Source of the DNA: Nitrospira sp.
Lineage (GTDB): Bacteria; Nitrospirota; Nitrospiria; Nitrospirales; Nitrospiraceae
NCBI GenBank assembly: GCA_024331125.1
Contig: JANDJI010000002.1
Span: forward strand, 124,001-188,000
DNA length: 64,000 nucleotides
Reading direction: 5' to 3'
Shown in pieces: positions 44,904 through 53,488 of this stretch. Numbering within the stretch: the first letter of the stretch is position 1; each line of letters starts with the position of its first letter. Made by a program: the position numbers and the translations under genes. The notes beneath the pieces were generated by a model. The model had not been told where the DNA came from, ran no database searches, and was given only the letters and a program-made list of their open reading frames with translations.

Positions 44904-47066
44904 ATGGGGATGTCGACGGCCGTTCTCTTCCATCTGACGGCGTTTCTGGCGGCGGCTTATGCCGGTGGCTTGGCCTGCTGGCTCTTGGTGAAGAGGCGAG
45001 AGGCCGCATTTTACTCGAGTCTTGCGCTTGTGTTTACCCTGGCGTGTCTCGCCAACGTTGCTTATGGCTTGGGCGGGCAGGGCGAATCCCATGAACTGTT
45101 CTGGTATCGGCTTGCCTTGGCGTTGGAACTGTGTCTGCCCGGTGCGTTGCTCCACGCCGGTGTTCGATTCTTGCCGGTCTCGCAAGATCATGCTCCATCG
45201 GCTGATCTCCGTCGTGTTCTTCTTATCGGTCTGCTCGGCCTGAGTTTGGCCGGGCTCTCAATGACGGATTCGGTCTTGGTTTCGGCTTCACAGCCCGATG
45301 CCGCGTCCTCACCAACATTGGGAGACTGGGGGCAGGCGCCCTACATCTTTATCGTGTTCGCTGCGGCGATGGCGTTGGCGCAATTGGAAAGAGTTTTCCG
45401 AACAAGCCGGGAACTGACCCGCTATAGATTGAAATTGATTTTGATTGGCTTGGGCGGATTGGGGGGATATGAAATTTATCATGCCAGCGAAGCATTGTTA
45501 ATTTCGATGTGGCGCGAAGAGCATCTCGCGGTCTTCGGCGTCGTTTCGCTGATGTCTTCGGGGTTGGTGACGCTCGGCATCGCCAGGAGCCGGTTTAAAG
45601 AATTGCCTTTCAATACGCAGGCGTCTCAGCAGGCTCTGGTTGGGTCGGTGACCTTTATCGCCGTCGGTCTCTACCTGCTTCTCGTGGGAGCCATTGGCGC
45701 CTGGCTTCGTCGCATAGACCAGCCCCTGGGGTATGAGCTCAGCGTGGTGGTGGTGCTGGGGGCGCTGGCGGCTCTGGTCGCGCTGGCCACGTCCAAGACG
45801 ACCAGGAGCGAAATCAAACGGTTCTTGGCCAGAAACTTTTCTCGCTCAAAATATGACTATCGTGCCGAATGGCTTCGTGTCATACAGTCGTTTCAAGGAG
45901 CGACAACTCGTGAAGCGATTGTCGAGTGTCTTCATGATCTCCTGGTCAAAACCTTCTCCACAACAACGATCGCGGTGTGGGCCTTGAGAGAGGCGGATCA
46001 ACGGTATCATCTGGCGAGGCCGGTCGATCCAACGATGCCGACGATCGAATCGACCCATCCGGTCATTCAAAAATTGATGAGCCAGGATGATCCGACGATG
46101 TTTGAAGAACAGCCGGGCGATCGTCTTGAGGCAAGTGATCCGTTTATCAGATTGGAAGCCAAGCTGTGTTCGCCGATTTACGCCCAAGGCCGGCTGACTG
46201 CATTTGTGATGCTTGGAACACAGCCTCGCGGGGAGCGTTACGGGGTTGATGATTGCGATCTGCTGAGAGGAATTTGTCACCATGCCGGAGCGCTGTTTGC
46301 TCACGCCGACTTGGCGGAAGAGCGGCGGGCCTCGGCGGAATTGGAAGCGCTGCACCGGTTTTCGGTGTTCTGCCTGCACGATATCAAAAACCTGGCGGCG
46401 CGGTTGTCCCTCGTGGCGCAGAACGCCGAGCGCCATGGAAACGATCCTGCGTTTCAACAGTCGGCGTTGAGAACGGTGGCGGATACGGCCAGGAAAATGA
46501 CGGACCTGATCAGCAAGCTTTCTCGTCAGTCCTTGTCGCCTCCCGCCGGAGAAAAAAAGGATTTGTTGTACCTGTCCTCTCTTATCGAGGAGGCGGTGGC
46601 GCCGCTTCGATCGGATCAGCGGATTGCTTTGCATGTGGGGGGGGATCTTGATGTTTCCGTCCGGGGGGTTCGGGAACAGATCCAACAGGTGTTGACGAAT
46701 GTGGTGCTGAACGCCGGGCAGGCTGTTCCCGAGCGAGGCAGTATTTCGATTGTTGTCGCGCGATCGAAAGACTCGGCTATTATTACAATAGACGATACGG
46801 GGCGCGGGGTGCCGACGACAGTGCTCGACCGGCTGTTTCGGCCGTCTCAATCAAGCCGTCCAGGCGGTTTGGGCGTTGGGTTGTATCAGTGCAAAAAGAT
46901 CATCGAGGCGCACGGAGGGACCATTACGCTTTGCAGTGAGGAGGGAAAAAGGACGCAGGTGCGGATCGAGCTGCCGCTTGCCGACTCATTGCACAAAACA
47001 GGAGTCGGCCGGCCGGAAACCAACGTGAAGTCTTCTGGGACAGGAGCCGACATTCATGATGAATAA
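44904..47066 (+). CDS. prsK: PEP-CTERM system histidine kinase PrsK
   Basis: The 720-residue protein has about eight membrane helices in residues 1-300, a GAF-like domain near 330-475, and a kinase core near 490-700: phospho-acceptor box FSVFCLHDIKNLAARLSL, N box LTNVVLNAGQAV, G1 ITIDDTGRGVP and G2 GGLGVGLYQCKKI. This layout matches PrsK, the sensor paired with PrsR in species with exosortase/PEP-CTERM systems. The signal sensed is unknown. It overlaps prsR by 11 bases. ATG at 44910 is an alternative start. Confidence 0.9.
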   Translation: MGMSTAVLFHLTAFLAAAYAGGLACWLLVKRREAAFYSSLALVFTLACLANVAYGLGGQGESHELFWYRLALALELCLPGALLHAGVRFLPVSQDHAPSADLRRVLLIGLLGLSLAGLSMTDSVLVSASQPDAASSPTLGDWGQAPYIFIVFAAAMALAQLERVFRTSRELTRYRLKLILIGLGGLGGYEIYHASEALLISMWREEHLAVFGVVSLMSSGLVTLGIARSRFKELPFNTQASQQALVGSVTFIAVGLYLLLVGAIGAWLRRIDQPLGYELSVVVVLGALAALVALATSKTTRSEIKRFLARNFSRSKYDYRAEWLRVIQSFQGATTREAIVECLHDLLVKTFSTTTIAVWALREADQRYHLARPVDPTMPTIESTHPVIQKLMSQDDPTMFEEQPGDRLEASDPFIRLEAKLCSPIYAQGRLTAFVMLGTQPRGERYGVDDCDLLRGICHHAGALFAHADLAEERRASAELEALHRFSVFCLHDIKNLAARLSLVAQNAERHGNDPAFQQSALRTVADTARKMTDLISKLSRQSLSPPAGEKKDLLYLSSLIEEAVAPLRSDQRIALHVGGDLDVSVRGVREQIQQVLTNVVLNAGQAVPERGSISIVVARSKDSAIITIDDTGRGVPTTVLDRLFRPSQSSRPGGLGVGLYQCKKIIEAHGGTITLCSEEGKRTQVRIELPLADSLHKTGVGRPETNVKSSGTGADIHDE

Positions 47067-48429
47067 TCGTGCACCGTTGCTCCTGGTCGATGATGATGAA
47101 ACGATCCGCGACCAAATGAGGTGGGCCCTCGCAGCCGATTATGAGGTGCTGGAGGCTGCGGATCGACCGACGGCGCTGGCGCAGGTCCAAAAGATGATGC
47201 CGCGCCTGGTGCTGCTCGATCTAGGATTGCCTCCCGACGTGGATGGAGCCTCGGAGGGAATGGCGATTCTCCGCGCCACGTTACAGATGAATCCCGCCGC
47301 CAAGGTCATTGTGATCACCGGAAACAGCGACCGGTCCCGAGCCATCGAAGCCGTCCAAAACGGCGCCTATGATTTTATCGAGAAGCCAATCCAGCTTGAC
47401 GTGCTGAAGGTCGTGTTGCAGCGGGCCGCCTATCTTGCGGATATCGAGCAGGAAAACCGTGCCTTGCAGGGAGCGGCGGGAGACGATGCGTTCGAAGGCT
47501 TAATCGGATGCAGCTCCTTCATGCAGGAGCTGATTCAAACCATCAAACGTGTCGCGCCGTCGGATGTGCCGGTTCTGATTACTGGGGAGAGCGGGACCGG
47601 AAAGGAATTGGTTGCTCGAGCGATCCATCGCCGCAGCACCAGATTCGAGAAACCGTTTGTCGCCATCAACTGTGGGGCGATTCCGGACACGCTGCTGGAA
47701 AGCGAATTGTTCGGTCATGAAAAAGGGGCCTTCACGGGGGCCGTTCAGCAGCGAAAGGGACGGTTCGAGCATGCCCAAGGAGGAACACTCTTTCTTGATG
47801 AAATCGGAGATATTCCTCTCCCGCTCCAGGTCAAGCTGTTGCGCTTTCTTCAGGAGCGCCAGATTCAACGATTGGGGGGGAAAGAGCTCATCACGATCGA
47901 TGCCAGGATCATCGCGGCCACCCATGTCGATCTGCGTCAGGCGATTGAGAACGGGCGGTTTCGTGAAGATCTGTATTATCGGCTTTGCGTGGTCACCATT
48001 TCCATACCGCCGCTCAGTACCAGAGTGGGGGACATTTCACTGCTTGCCCAGGCGTTCTTGCGGCGTATCGCCGATGAACAGCGGAAACCGCTCGTTGGCT
48101 TCACGACCGAAGCGATGGAAGCCTTGCTCTCGCACCGGTGGCCCGGGAATGTGCGCGAGCTTGAGAATCGAATCAAACGCGCAGTCATCATGGCGGAGGG
48201 ACGATACATCACGCCGTCCCACCTTGATTTGGGGCAGGAAGACAAAACCAAAGAGAGCACCTTGACTCTCAGGGGGCTCCGCGAAAGCCAAGAAAGGGAC
48301 CTGGTCCGCCTTGCCATGGAAAAGGCCAATGGCAATGTATCCCGCGCGGCGGCAGAACTTGGCATCAGTCGCCCGACTCTCTATCAGTTATTGGACCGAT
48401 ATGGATTACGAAAGCCCAAGCAGGGTTGA
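47056..48429 (+). CDS. prsR: PEP-CTERM-box response regulator PrsR (sigma-54 activator)
   Basis: The 457-residue NtrC-class regulator has a receiver domain (residues 8-130, phospho-Asp in [14 protein letters not shown] near 54), an AAA+ domain near 150-380 with Walker A GESGTGKE, the sigma-54-contacting GAFTGA loop, Walker [11 protein letters not shown], and [10 protein letters not shown] Fis-type helix-turn-helix ([20 protein letters not shown]) near 430-450 closes the protein. The architecture fits PrsR, known to drive PEP-CTERM genes with RpoN. Sigma-54-type promoters lie in front of the PEP-CTERM genes downstream. Confidence 0.92.
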   Translation: MMNNRAPLLLVDDDETIRDQMRWALAADYEVLEAADRPTALAQVQKMMPRLVLLDLGLPPDVDGASEGMAILRATLQMNPAAKVIVITGNSDRSRAIEAVQNGAYDFIEKPIQLDVLKVVLQRAAYLADIEQENRALQGAAGDDAFEGLIGCSSFMQELIQTIKRVAPSDVPVLITGESGTGKELVARAIHRRSTRFEKPFVAINCGAIPDTLLESELFGHEKGAFTGAVQQRKGRFEHAQGGTLFLDEIGDIPLPLQVKLLRFLQERQIQRLGGKELITIDARIIAATHVDLRQAIENGRFREDLYYRLCVVTISIPPLSTRVGDISLLAQAFLRRIADEQRKPLVGFTTEAMEALLSHRWPGNVRELENRIKRAVIMAEGRYITPSHLDLGQEDKTKESTLTLRGLRESQERDLVRLAMEKANGNVSRAAAELGISRPTLYQLLDRYGLRKPKQG

Positions 48430-48632
48430 TAAAAGTGATGTGGCAGTGTTAAATCTTATGACAGATCAAGAACCATATCGTATCTCATTGAAAAGACTGA
48501 CCGTTTTTTCATATTATCGATCAAAATGCTTGGCTTGGCTGTAAAAGATTTTAATAGGGGAGACCCTGATACTGTGAAAGGACACTTTTAATAATATCAA
48601 TAAAGTCAAAGTCTTATGCTTTGAAATTTTAC

Positions 48633-48648
48633 CGGTATCACTTTTGCT
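48633..48648 (+). promoter_or_regulatory. sigma-54 (-24/-12) promoter of the first PEP-CTERM gene
   Basis: CGGTATCACTTTTGCT has GG at 48634-48635 and GC at 48646-48647 with exactly 10 bases between. The expected start is near 48659, about 45 bases before the ATG at 48705. A candidate enhancer element CTGTAAAA lies near 48539-48546, about 93 bases upstream of the GG, and a CATTGAAAA lies about 51 bases further up. Confidence 0.8.
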
Positions 48649-48704
48649 GCTGTGAAGGATAGATGCGTTCTGTTCATCTAGAAATTGTGAAAGGAGTAAA
48701 TGTA

Positions 48705-49298
48705 ATGAGGCCAAATCGAACACTCCCACTTATTGTTGGTGCTGTAACCCTGGCGATTGGGTTGGGTGGTGCCCAGGTCTATGCGCTCGATCTGAGTCCA
48801 TCGACCTCCGGGGTGGTGCTTGGGAGTTCATTAACCCCACAAGCTGGGCCGTCCAATTGTGAGCCGGCTTGTGTATATCAAGCCTTTGGTTTATCCAATG
48901 ATGGTTCGTTGAGCTTATTGTACAAAGCTAATGTGGGAGGGCCGGAAGAGGGAACCTTTGCAGGAAGTTACAACACCGTTTTTAACTTTGAGAGCGTTGG
49001 TGATGCTGCGGGTGGAACTATCAGCTTTACAGGTGGAGCGTCCATTTCCTGCCCATCCTGCTATTTGGCCGTAAAAGATGGCAATATCAATCCTCGATAC
49101 TATTTCTTTGATATCAGCAGCTGGAACGGAACTGAGGCAATCAACCTCAGCGGGTTCTGGCCTGGACAGGGGGCGATTTCTCATGTGTCGATTTGGGGAA
49201 CGCCAAGCGCCGGTGTACCAGAACCATCTTCCTTGCTTTTACTCGGTGCCGGGTTAGCGGGGGCGGGGATCTGGAGGCGGAAATTTGTGAGGACATAG
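48705..49298 (+). CDS. PEP-CTERM sorting domain protein
   Basis: The ATG at 48705 follows AAGGAG; the upstream in-frame start at 48663 is not needed. The 197-residue product has a signal peptide (LPLIVGAVTLAIGLGGAQVYA) and a Gly/Ser/Asn-rich body. Four cysteines occur as CEPAC near 49-53 and CPSC near 119-122. The C-terminus is a complete exosortase signal: VPEPSSLLLLGAGLAGAG near 170-187, a membrane helix and basic WRRKFVRT. It would be exported, cut by the exosortase at PEP and probably attached to, or released into, the matrix. No enzyme domain is seen. Confidence 0.9.
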   Translation: MRPNRTLPLIVGAVTLAIGLGGAQVYALDLSPSTSGVVLGSSLTPQAGPSNCEPACVYQAFGLSNDGSLSLLYKANVGGPEEGTFAGSYNTVFNFESVGDAAGGTISFTGGASISCPSCYLAVKDGNINPRYYFFDISSWNGTEAINLSGFWPGQGAISHVSIWGTPSAGVPEPSSLLLLGAGLAGAGIWRRKFVRT

Positions 49299-49345
49299 GA
49301 TAAAAGGCCTTGGTTCCCTACTGAAATTTAGGCACTTTTTGTAAG

Positions 49346-49380
49346 GGCCGGTTCTCTTATTCTAAGAGGACCGGCCTTTT
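49346..49380 (+). terminator. intrinsic terminator after the first PEP-CTERM gene
   Basis: GGCCGGTTCTCTTA pairs with TAAGAGGACCGGCC across a 3-base loop (one G-T wobble), followed by TTTT and further T-rich sequence. It isolates the first PEP-CTERM transcript from the next. Confidence 0.88.
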
Positions 49381-49531
49381 GTTTGTTATCGTGTTGTCCG
49401 TATTAAAGCCTTACGTCCGTCCATTTTAGAAGCGATAGCGATGAAATTGCCTAGCTCTTTAAACGGGATTGCACTGACGTATGCCAAAGTAATCGTAAAA
49501 TGGTTTTCCAGTCCATCAAGTACATGCACCA

Positions 49532-49590
49532 CATTGTAAAATATCATGTTTTGAATCAGTGCTCTCTTTGCATCCGATTGGCATTGTAAA
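49532..49590 (+). promoter_or_regulatory. candidate activator (PrsR) direct repeats
   Basis: CATTGTAAA occurs at 49532-49540 and 49582-49590, exactly 50 bases apart, about 90 and 140 bases upstream of the -24 element of the second PEP-CTERM promoter. A similar pair (CATTGAAAA, CTGTAAAA; 51 bases apart) lies at a comparable place before the first one. The spacing suits a sigma-54 enhancer, but the motif is AT-rich and could be chance. Confidence 0.45.
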
Positions 49591-49673
49591 TTCGATAAAC
49601 AGCACGAGAATTATTCTTCATGGGTTTGAAAAAATTTTTACAGAGTATCAATAATTTATAATTTAACAATTGC

Positions 49674-49689
49674 TGGTATCATGATTGCT
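49674..49689 (+). promoter_or_regulatory. sigma-54 (-24/-12) promoter of the tandem PEP-CTERM pair
   Basis: TGGTATCATGATTGCT has GG (49675-49676) and GC (49687-49688) 10 bases apart and shares GGTATCA with the promoter at 48633. Transcription would begin near 49700, 34 bases before the ATG. Confidence 0.85.
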
Positions 49690-49733
49690 TACTATTTTCG
49701 AGGTGTGCATTGGACTTTTTGAGGAGGAAAACT

Positions 49734-50438
49734 ATGGTAGTGCAACGTCGTGAAGTGGTGAAGAAGGGACTGGTAGTCGGGTTGATGACTTTCTTGCTCT
49801 TGCAGGCGCCGGCCTGGGCCTTGCCGATCGTGTTTAACTTGGGGTATGGGGGGACGGTATCCTACAGTGGCGGGGCCAGTGCCTTTACCACGACCAACGG
49901 GGTGGTGCGGTCGGTGGGCAATGGGACCACGACCCTGGCGATCACGGGGGGCGATCTGGACTTTGCCACGGGGCTCTATACGGGCGGGGCCTCGACCGGG
50001 ACGGGGTTTCAGAACATGTATGCCGCGGGGGGCTCGTTCAGCATTTATGGGGACATGGGCAGTGGGACGCAGTTATTGTTGGCGGGGACGTTTGCGGAGG
50101 CGTCGACCTTTACGTGTTGTTCAGGGGCGTTTCCGGTGTACACCTCGGCGTTTAGTGGGTTATTGCAGGTGACAGCGCTCAATACGGATTTGGCCGCGGC
50201 GTTGGGGTTTAATTTACCGGCGACGGGGGCGTCGTTGGCGCAGGTGCAGATTCGGTTTGGGGCGGCGCCGACGCAGGCGGGGCAGCCGTTCAGTGGGATT
50301 CAGGGGGGCGGGGCCTTGGCGGTGACGGACAGTCCGTCGCAGGGGGTGCCGGAGCCGAGCGCGGTGTTGCTGCTGGCCCTGGGCATGCTGGGACTGGTTA
50401 TCTGGAAAAGGTATGTGGAGGGTAGATCACATGTCTAA
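49734..50438 (+). CDS. PEP-CTERM sorting domain protein (tandem pair, VPEP type)
   Basis: ATG 49734 follows a GAGGAGG site. The 234-residue protein has a signal peptide (LVVGLMTFLLLQAPAWA) and a beta-rich body with GGTVSYSGGAS, MGSGTQLLLAG and a CC pair near 130. A VPEPSAVLLLALGMLG exosortase signal with basic tail KRYVEGRSHV ends it. It shares domain order with the next gene product, including GGTV..Y, ITGG, DxGSG and SGLL positions. Codon use is strikingly G-rich (many GGG glycine codons), unlike its paralogue next door. It probably belongs in the extracellular matrix. Confidence 0.9.
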   Translation: MVVQRREVVKKGLVVGLMTFLLLQAPAWALPIVFNLGYGGTVSYSGGASAFTTTNGVVRSVGNGTTTLAITGGDLDFATGLYTGGASTGTGFQNMYAAGGSFSIYGDMGSGTQLLLAGTFAEASTFTCCSGAFPVYTSAFSGLLQVTALNTDLAAALGFNLPATGASLAQVQIRFGAAPTQAGQPFSGIQGGGALAVTDSPSQGVPEPSAVLLLALGMLGLVIWKRYVEGRSHV

Positions 50439-51126
50439 GAAGATTCAAATGAGCCGTAACAATCGGTGGTTTGCTGGAGTGGGGGTTCTTGTTGGTAGTT
50501 TGGCCTTGACAGCAGTAGGAGCAGAAGCAGTCCCGATCAATTTTAGTGTGGATGTTGGGGGTACCGTCCAATACGTGGGAGGAACAGCCCCGTTGGTAAT
50601 CAACACTGCACCTGTCTCAGCCGTAGATAATGGAATAGCGCCACCCCTTCCTATAACCGGAGGGTTGCTAAACCTTGTGACTGGAGACTTCACGAGTGGA
50701 ATAGCTACGACCTCGGGATTTCAAAGTACCTATGATGGGGGAGGAACATTGACCCTCATCGGAGATGTTGGCAGTGGATCGACGACGCTCCTTTCCGGCA
50801 GCTTCTTGGGGCCTGTCACGTTTGATTGTTGTTTGTTGGGCTCCTCTTCATTGAGCGGGCTGCTGGCGGTGAGTTCGGTCGATGCCAATCTCGCTTCGTT
50901 GCTGGGTTTTCATATCGCAACAGGTGGAGCTTTGGGGCTGGTTCAGTTGTTTGATGTCATTCCAGCAGGACCAGGCGTGGCATTTAGCGGACTTCATGCA
51001 GGGGGCGTTATCACGGTAGTAGATGTCATTCCTCTTCCGCCGGCCGTGTTCCTGATGGGGTCAGGGTTGGCAAGTCTGGTGGGATTGCGATTTTGTTGTG
51101 GTCGGAAAGACCGTTCATCTGTCTGA
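50431..51126 (+). CDS. PEP-CTERM-like protein (tandem pair, VPLPPA variant signal)
   Basis: ATG 50431 follows GGAGGG and overlaps the previous gene by 8 bases, so the pair is one operon. The 231-residue product has a signal peptide (FAGVGVLVGSLALTAVGAEA) and a body homologous to the previous protein (VGGTVQYVGGTA, ITGGLLNLVTG, DVGSGSTTLLSG, FDCC). Its C-terminus differs: VIPLPPAVFLMGSGLASLVG plus a basic CCGRKDRSSV, the VPLPxA variant of the sorting signal seen in some exosortase species. It may be processed by the same or a different exosortase. Confidence 0.87.
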   Translation: MSKKIQMSRNNRWFAGVGVLVGSLALTAVGAEAVPINFSVDVGGTVQYVGGTAPLVINTAPVSAVDNGIAPPLPITGGLLNLVTGDFTSGIATTSGFQSTYDGGGTLTLIGDVGSGSTTLLSGSFLGPVTFDCCLLGSSSLSGLLAVSSVDANLASLLGFHIATGGALGLVQLFDVIPAGPGVAFSGLHAGGVITVVDVIPLPPAVFLMGSGLASLVGLRFCCGRKDRSSV

Positions 51127-51190
51127 AGCGAGAAGAGAAAGACGGTTTCCCCTTCCTTTTTCTATAACCACCAATAGGTGGGAGGTGATG

Positions 51191-51225
51191 GCTGGGGCTT
51201 GTGTCGAAAAGACACAAGCCCCAGC
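51191..51225 (+). terminator. intrinsic terminator after the PEP-CTERM pair
   Basis: GCTGGGGCTTGTGTC and its exact complement enclose GAAAA, a 15-bp perfect stem. Only a short CTTT follows, so it is a long hairpin with a weak U-tract; it sits between convergent genes and may serve both directions. Confidence 0.7.
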
Positions 51226-51274
51226 GCCTTTAGAGGAAACCATCGGGTGCTTCGTGAGAAACCAATCTCTGCTA

Positions 51275-51943
51275 TTACACCGGCCATGTTTCCTCTTTCC
51301 ACGCCATCTCCCAAAACATCCACTCGTAACGCGAGCTGATGATGAATGTCTGTTCCATACGGATGCGTTCTGCCTCGTTGGTTGTCTTTGCCCACTGATC
51401 GATTTTCTTCCGCATCCAGGTTTGCACGTCGGCGAACTCCGGCGAGGCATAGAGCAGAAGCCAATCCCGGTATGGATGGTTCTTGGGAGGCGAGCCATGT
51501 CGGAGCAAATGCTGTCCCACGATACAATAGATCCAAGCGCAGGGTAGAGCGGCGACGGTGATTTCCGCCGTTGTCCCAGTCGCTGCGACCGACAGCAGGT
51601 GTCTGGTGTAGGCGTAGTTGGTGGGCGCCATGGGGACAGACGCCATCCGTTTGGCCGTCATGTTCCACCTCGTGCCATAGTTCTCATGGAGGCTCCGTTC
51701 CACGATGATCGTGTCTTGGGCCAATTTGTTGAATCGCAACGCTGAATTGGAATCCGGTGCCTTCTGGGCGGCGGCGGAAAAGATCCGGGCGAGATCGCCC
51801 AGGAACCGCGCATCTTGCAGAATGTAATAGCGGAATTTCCGCTCGGGCAGGGAGCCGTCTCCGAGTCCGGTCACGAAGGGGTGGCGCAGTTGAGCGTCCC
51901 AGATCGGCATGGCCAGTCTTCGCAGGTGGTTTGAGAAGGACAT
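51275..51943 (-). CDS. tenA: TenA/thiaminase II family aminopyrimidine hydrolase
   Basis: The start at 51943 is preceded on the minus strand by AAAGGATG; an upstream in-frame ATG at 52063 overlaps the neighbour and adds 40 unrelated residues. The 222-residue protein has YYILQDARFLGDLARI near 39-54 (the conserved Asp), ALPCAWIYCIVGQHL near 133-147 with the active-site cysteine, and SSRYEWMFWEMAW near 202-214 with the conserved Glu. TenA hydrolyses aminopyrimidines in thiamine salvage; some members cleave thiamine. No thiamine riboswitch is visible. The gene trails the sthA cluster by 50 bases. Confidence 0.85.
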   Translation of the reverse strand: MSFSNHLRRLAMPIWDAQLRHPFVTGLGDGSLPERKFRYYILQDARFLGDLARIFSAAAQKAPDSNSALRFNKLAQDTIIVERSLHENYGTRWNMTAKRMASVPMAPTNYAYTRHLLSVAATGTTAEITVAALPCAWIYCIVGQHLLRHGSPPKNHPYRDWLLLYASPEFADVQTWMRKKIDQWAKTTNEAERIRMEQTFIISSRYEWMFWEMAWKEETWPV

Positions 51944-51993
51944 CGCTACATCCTTTGTGATCGTTTCGATAAAATGGGGCCGGTTTGCCGTGT

Positions 51994-53400
51994 TTATAGA
52001 AAATAGGGAAGCCACGGTCTGGGTAGTCGGTTGATGCCGTCCAGCGCGGCCACTTTGTAACATTCGGCCAACGTCGGATAGTTGAAGACCGTATCGATGA
52101 AATAATCGATCTTCCCATGAAACGCCATCACCGCCTGGCCGATATGGATCAACTCGGTTGATCCTTCGCCGATCGCGTGGACGCCCAACAGGTGTCTGGT
52201 ATGGCGATGAAACAAGAGTTTCAGCATGCCGCGTTGATCACCGATCAGTTGGCCTCGCGCGATTTCTTTGTAACGTGCGATGCCGACTCCGTAGGGAGTG
52301 CCTGCCTGCCGGATCTCCTCCTCATTTCGTCCCACCATGGAGATTTCAGGAATCGTGTAGATGCCGTAGGGAAGCAGCGAGGTGTCGGTATGATCCGGTT
52401 GGCCGAAGGCGTGACATGCCGCGCGGCGGCCCTGTTGCATGGAAGTGGAAGCCAGGGCCGGAAATCCGATCACGTCGCCTGCCGCGTAAATGTGCGGAAC
52501 CGCAGTTTGAAAGTGTTCGTTGACCGCGAGGCGGCCACGGTCATCGGCTGTCAGCCCGACGGCTCCCAGGTTCAGCGAATGGGTTGCGCCGACCCGCCCG
52601 ATGGCGTACATCAACGTGGAGGCCCGGATCGGCTCATGGTGCTGCAAGACGACCCGTACGGAGTGTCGGCTTTCTTTTTTAATCTCGATGACCTCTTCAT
52701 TGTGGTATAGAATGACGCCGATCTCTTTCATTTGCTGCTGAAGAGCTTCGATAAGCTCCGCATCGACGAACTCCAGCAGTCGTGGCCGTTTGTCGATAAG
52801 GGTGACAGCGACGCCGAGCGTGGCGAGGATCGAAGCGTATTCCGTTCCGATCACGCCGCCGCCCACGATGACCATCGAATCGGGGATCCGTTTCATCGTG
52901 AGCAGCCCGTCCGTGTCGATGATGGTCTGACCGTCGAACGGGACGTGTGACGGCCTGGCCGGTTCCGTGCCCACCGCGACGACGATAAAGTCCGCCGTCA
53001 GCTCGAACGAACTGCGATCGGAGTCGATCCGCAGCCGATGCGGATCGACGAAGCTCGCCGATCCGAAAAACAGATCGACGCCGTTTCTGGCCATTTGATC
53101 CTGCACCACCTGAATTTCATTTTTGATGACGTGGTTGGAGCGGAAGGCCAGGTCCTCGACCGTGATCGTCTTTTTCAATCGATACGAGGCGCCGTAGATC
53201 GTTCGCTGACGGAAGCCGGACAGGTACAGCACCGCTTCGCGCAGCGCTTTGCTGGGAATGGTGCCGGTATTGATGCAGACGCCGCCTACGACTCTTTTGC
53301 GCTCGACGATGCCGACCTTCTTATTGAGCTTGGCGGCCTGGATGGCGGCCTTTTGGCCGGCCGGTCCGGTCCCAATGACGAGCAAATCGTAATGAGCCAT
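51994..53400 (-). CDS. sthA: soluble pyridine nucleotide transhydrogenase (Si-specific)
   Basis: The 468-residue flavoprotein has an FAD-binding LLVIGTGPAGQKAA near 6-19, the SthA-type GVCINTGTIPSKALRE near 40-55 with a single cysteine in place of the redox CxxxxC of lipoamide dehydrogenase, an NAD-binding VIVGGGVIGTEYAS near 178-191, YAIGRVGAT near 270 and the C-terminal dimer interface with FNYPTLAECYKVAALDGINR near 440-459. It interconverts NADH/NADP+ and NADPH/NAD+ in the cytosol. The start is placed at 53400 behind GAGG; 53406 and 53430 are in-frame alternatives. Confidence 0.92.
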   Translation of the reverse strand: MAHYDLLVIGTGPAGQKAAIQAAKLNKKVGIVERKRVVGGVCINTGTIPSKALREAVLYLSGFRQRTIYGASYRLKKTITVEDLAFRSNHVIKNEIQVVQDQMARNGVDLFFGSASFVDPHRLRIDSDRSSFELTADFIVVAVGTEPARPSHVPFDGQTIIDTDGLLTMKRIPDSMVIVGGGVIGTEYASILATLGVAVTLIDKRPRLLEFVDAELIEALQQQMKEIGVILYHNEEVIEIKKESRHSVRVVLQHHEPIRASTLMYAIGRVGATHSLNLGAVGLTADDRGRLAVNEHFQTAVPHIYAAGDVIGFPALASTSMQQGRRAACHAFGQPDHTDTSLLPYGIYTIPEISMVGRNEEEIRQAGTPYGVGIARYKEIARGQLIGDQRGMLKLLFHRHTRHLLGVHAIGEGSTELIHIGQAVMAFHGKIDYFIDTVFNYPTLAECYKVAALDGINRLPRPWLPYFL

Positions 53401-53430
53401 CGGCATCCTCGGAAGATGAAAACGTAACAT

Positions 53431-53471
53431 GACGCGGGCTCACCTTATCCGGCTTGGGTGAAATCCGCGTC
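53431..53471 (-). repeat. intergenic hairpin between tpx and sthA
   Basis: GACGCGG at 53431-53437 pairs with CCGCGTC at 53465-53471, and an inner CACC/GGTG pair tightens the loop. No T-run follows in the direction of transcription, so it could modulate sthA expression or RNA stability rather than terminate. Confidence 0.4.
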
Positions 53472-53488
53472 GGACCCAAAAAACAGCC

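Larger units (their letters stand above)
49299..49733. other. 435-base AT-rich regulatory intergenic region
   Basis: The region holds a terminator (49346-49380), direct CATTGTAAA repeats (49532-49590) and a sigma-54 promoter (49674-49689), listed separately. The remainder is AT-rich with no coding frame. Its length and the repeats suit enhancer binding by a NtrC-type activator and DNA bending. Confidence 0.7.
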
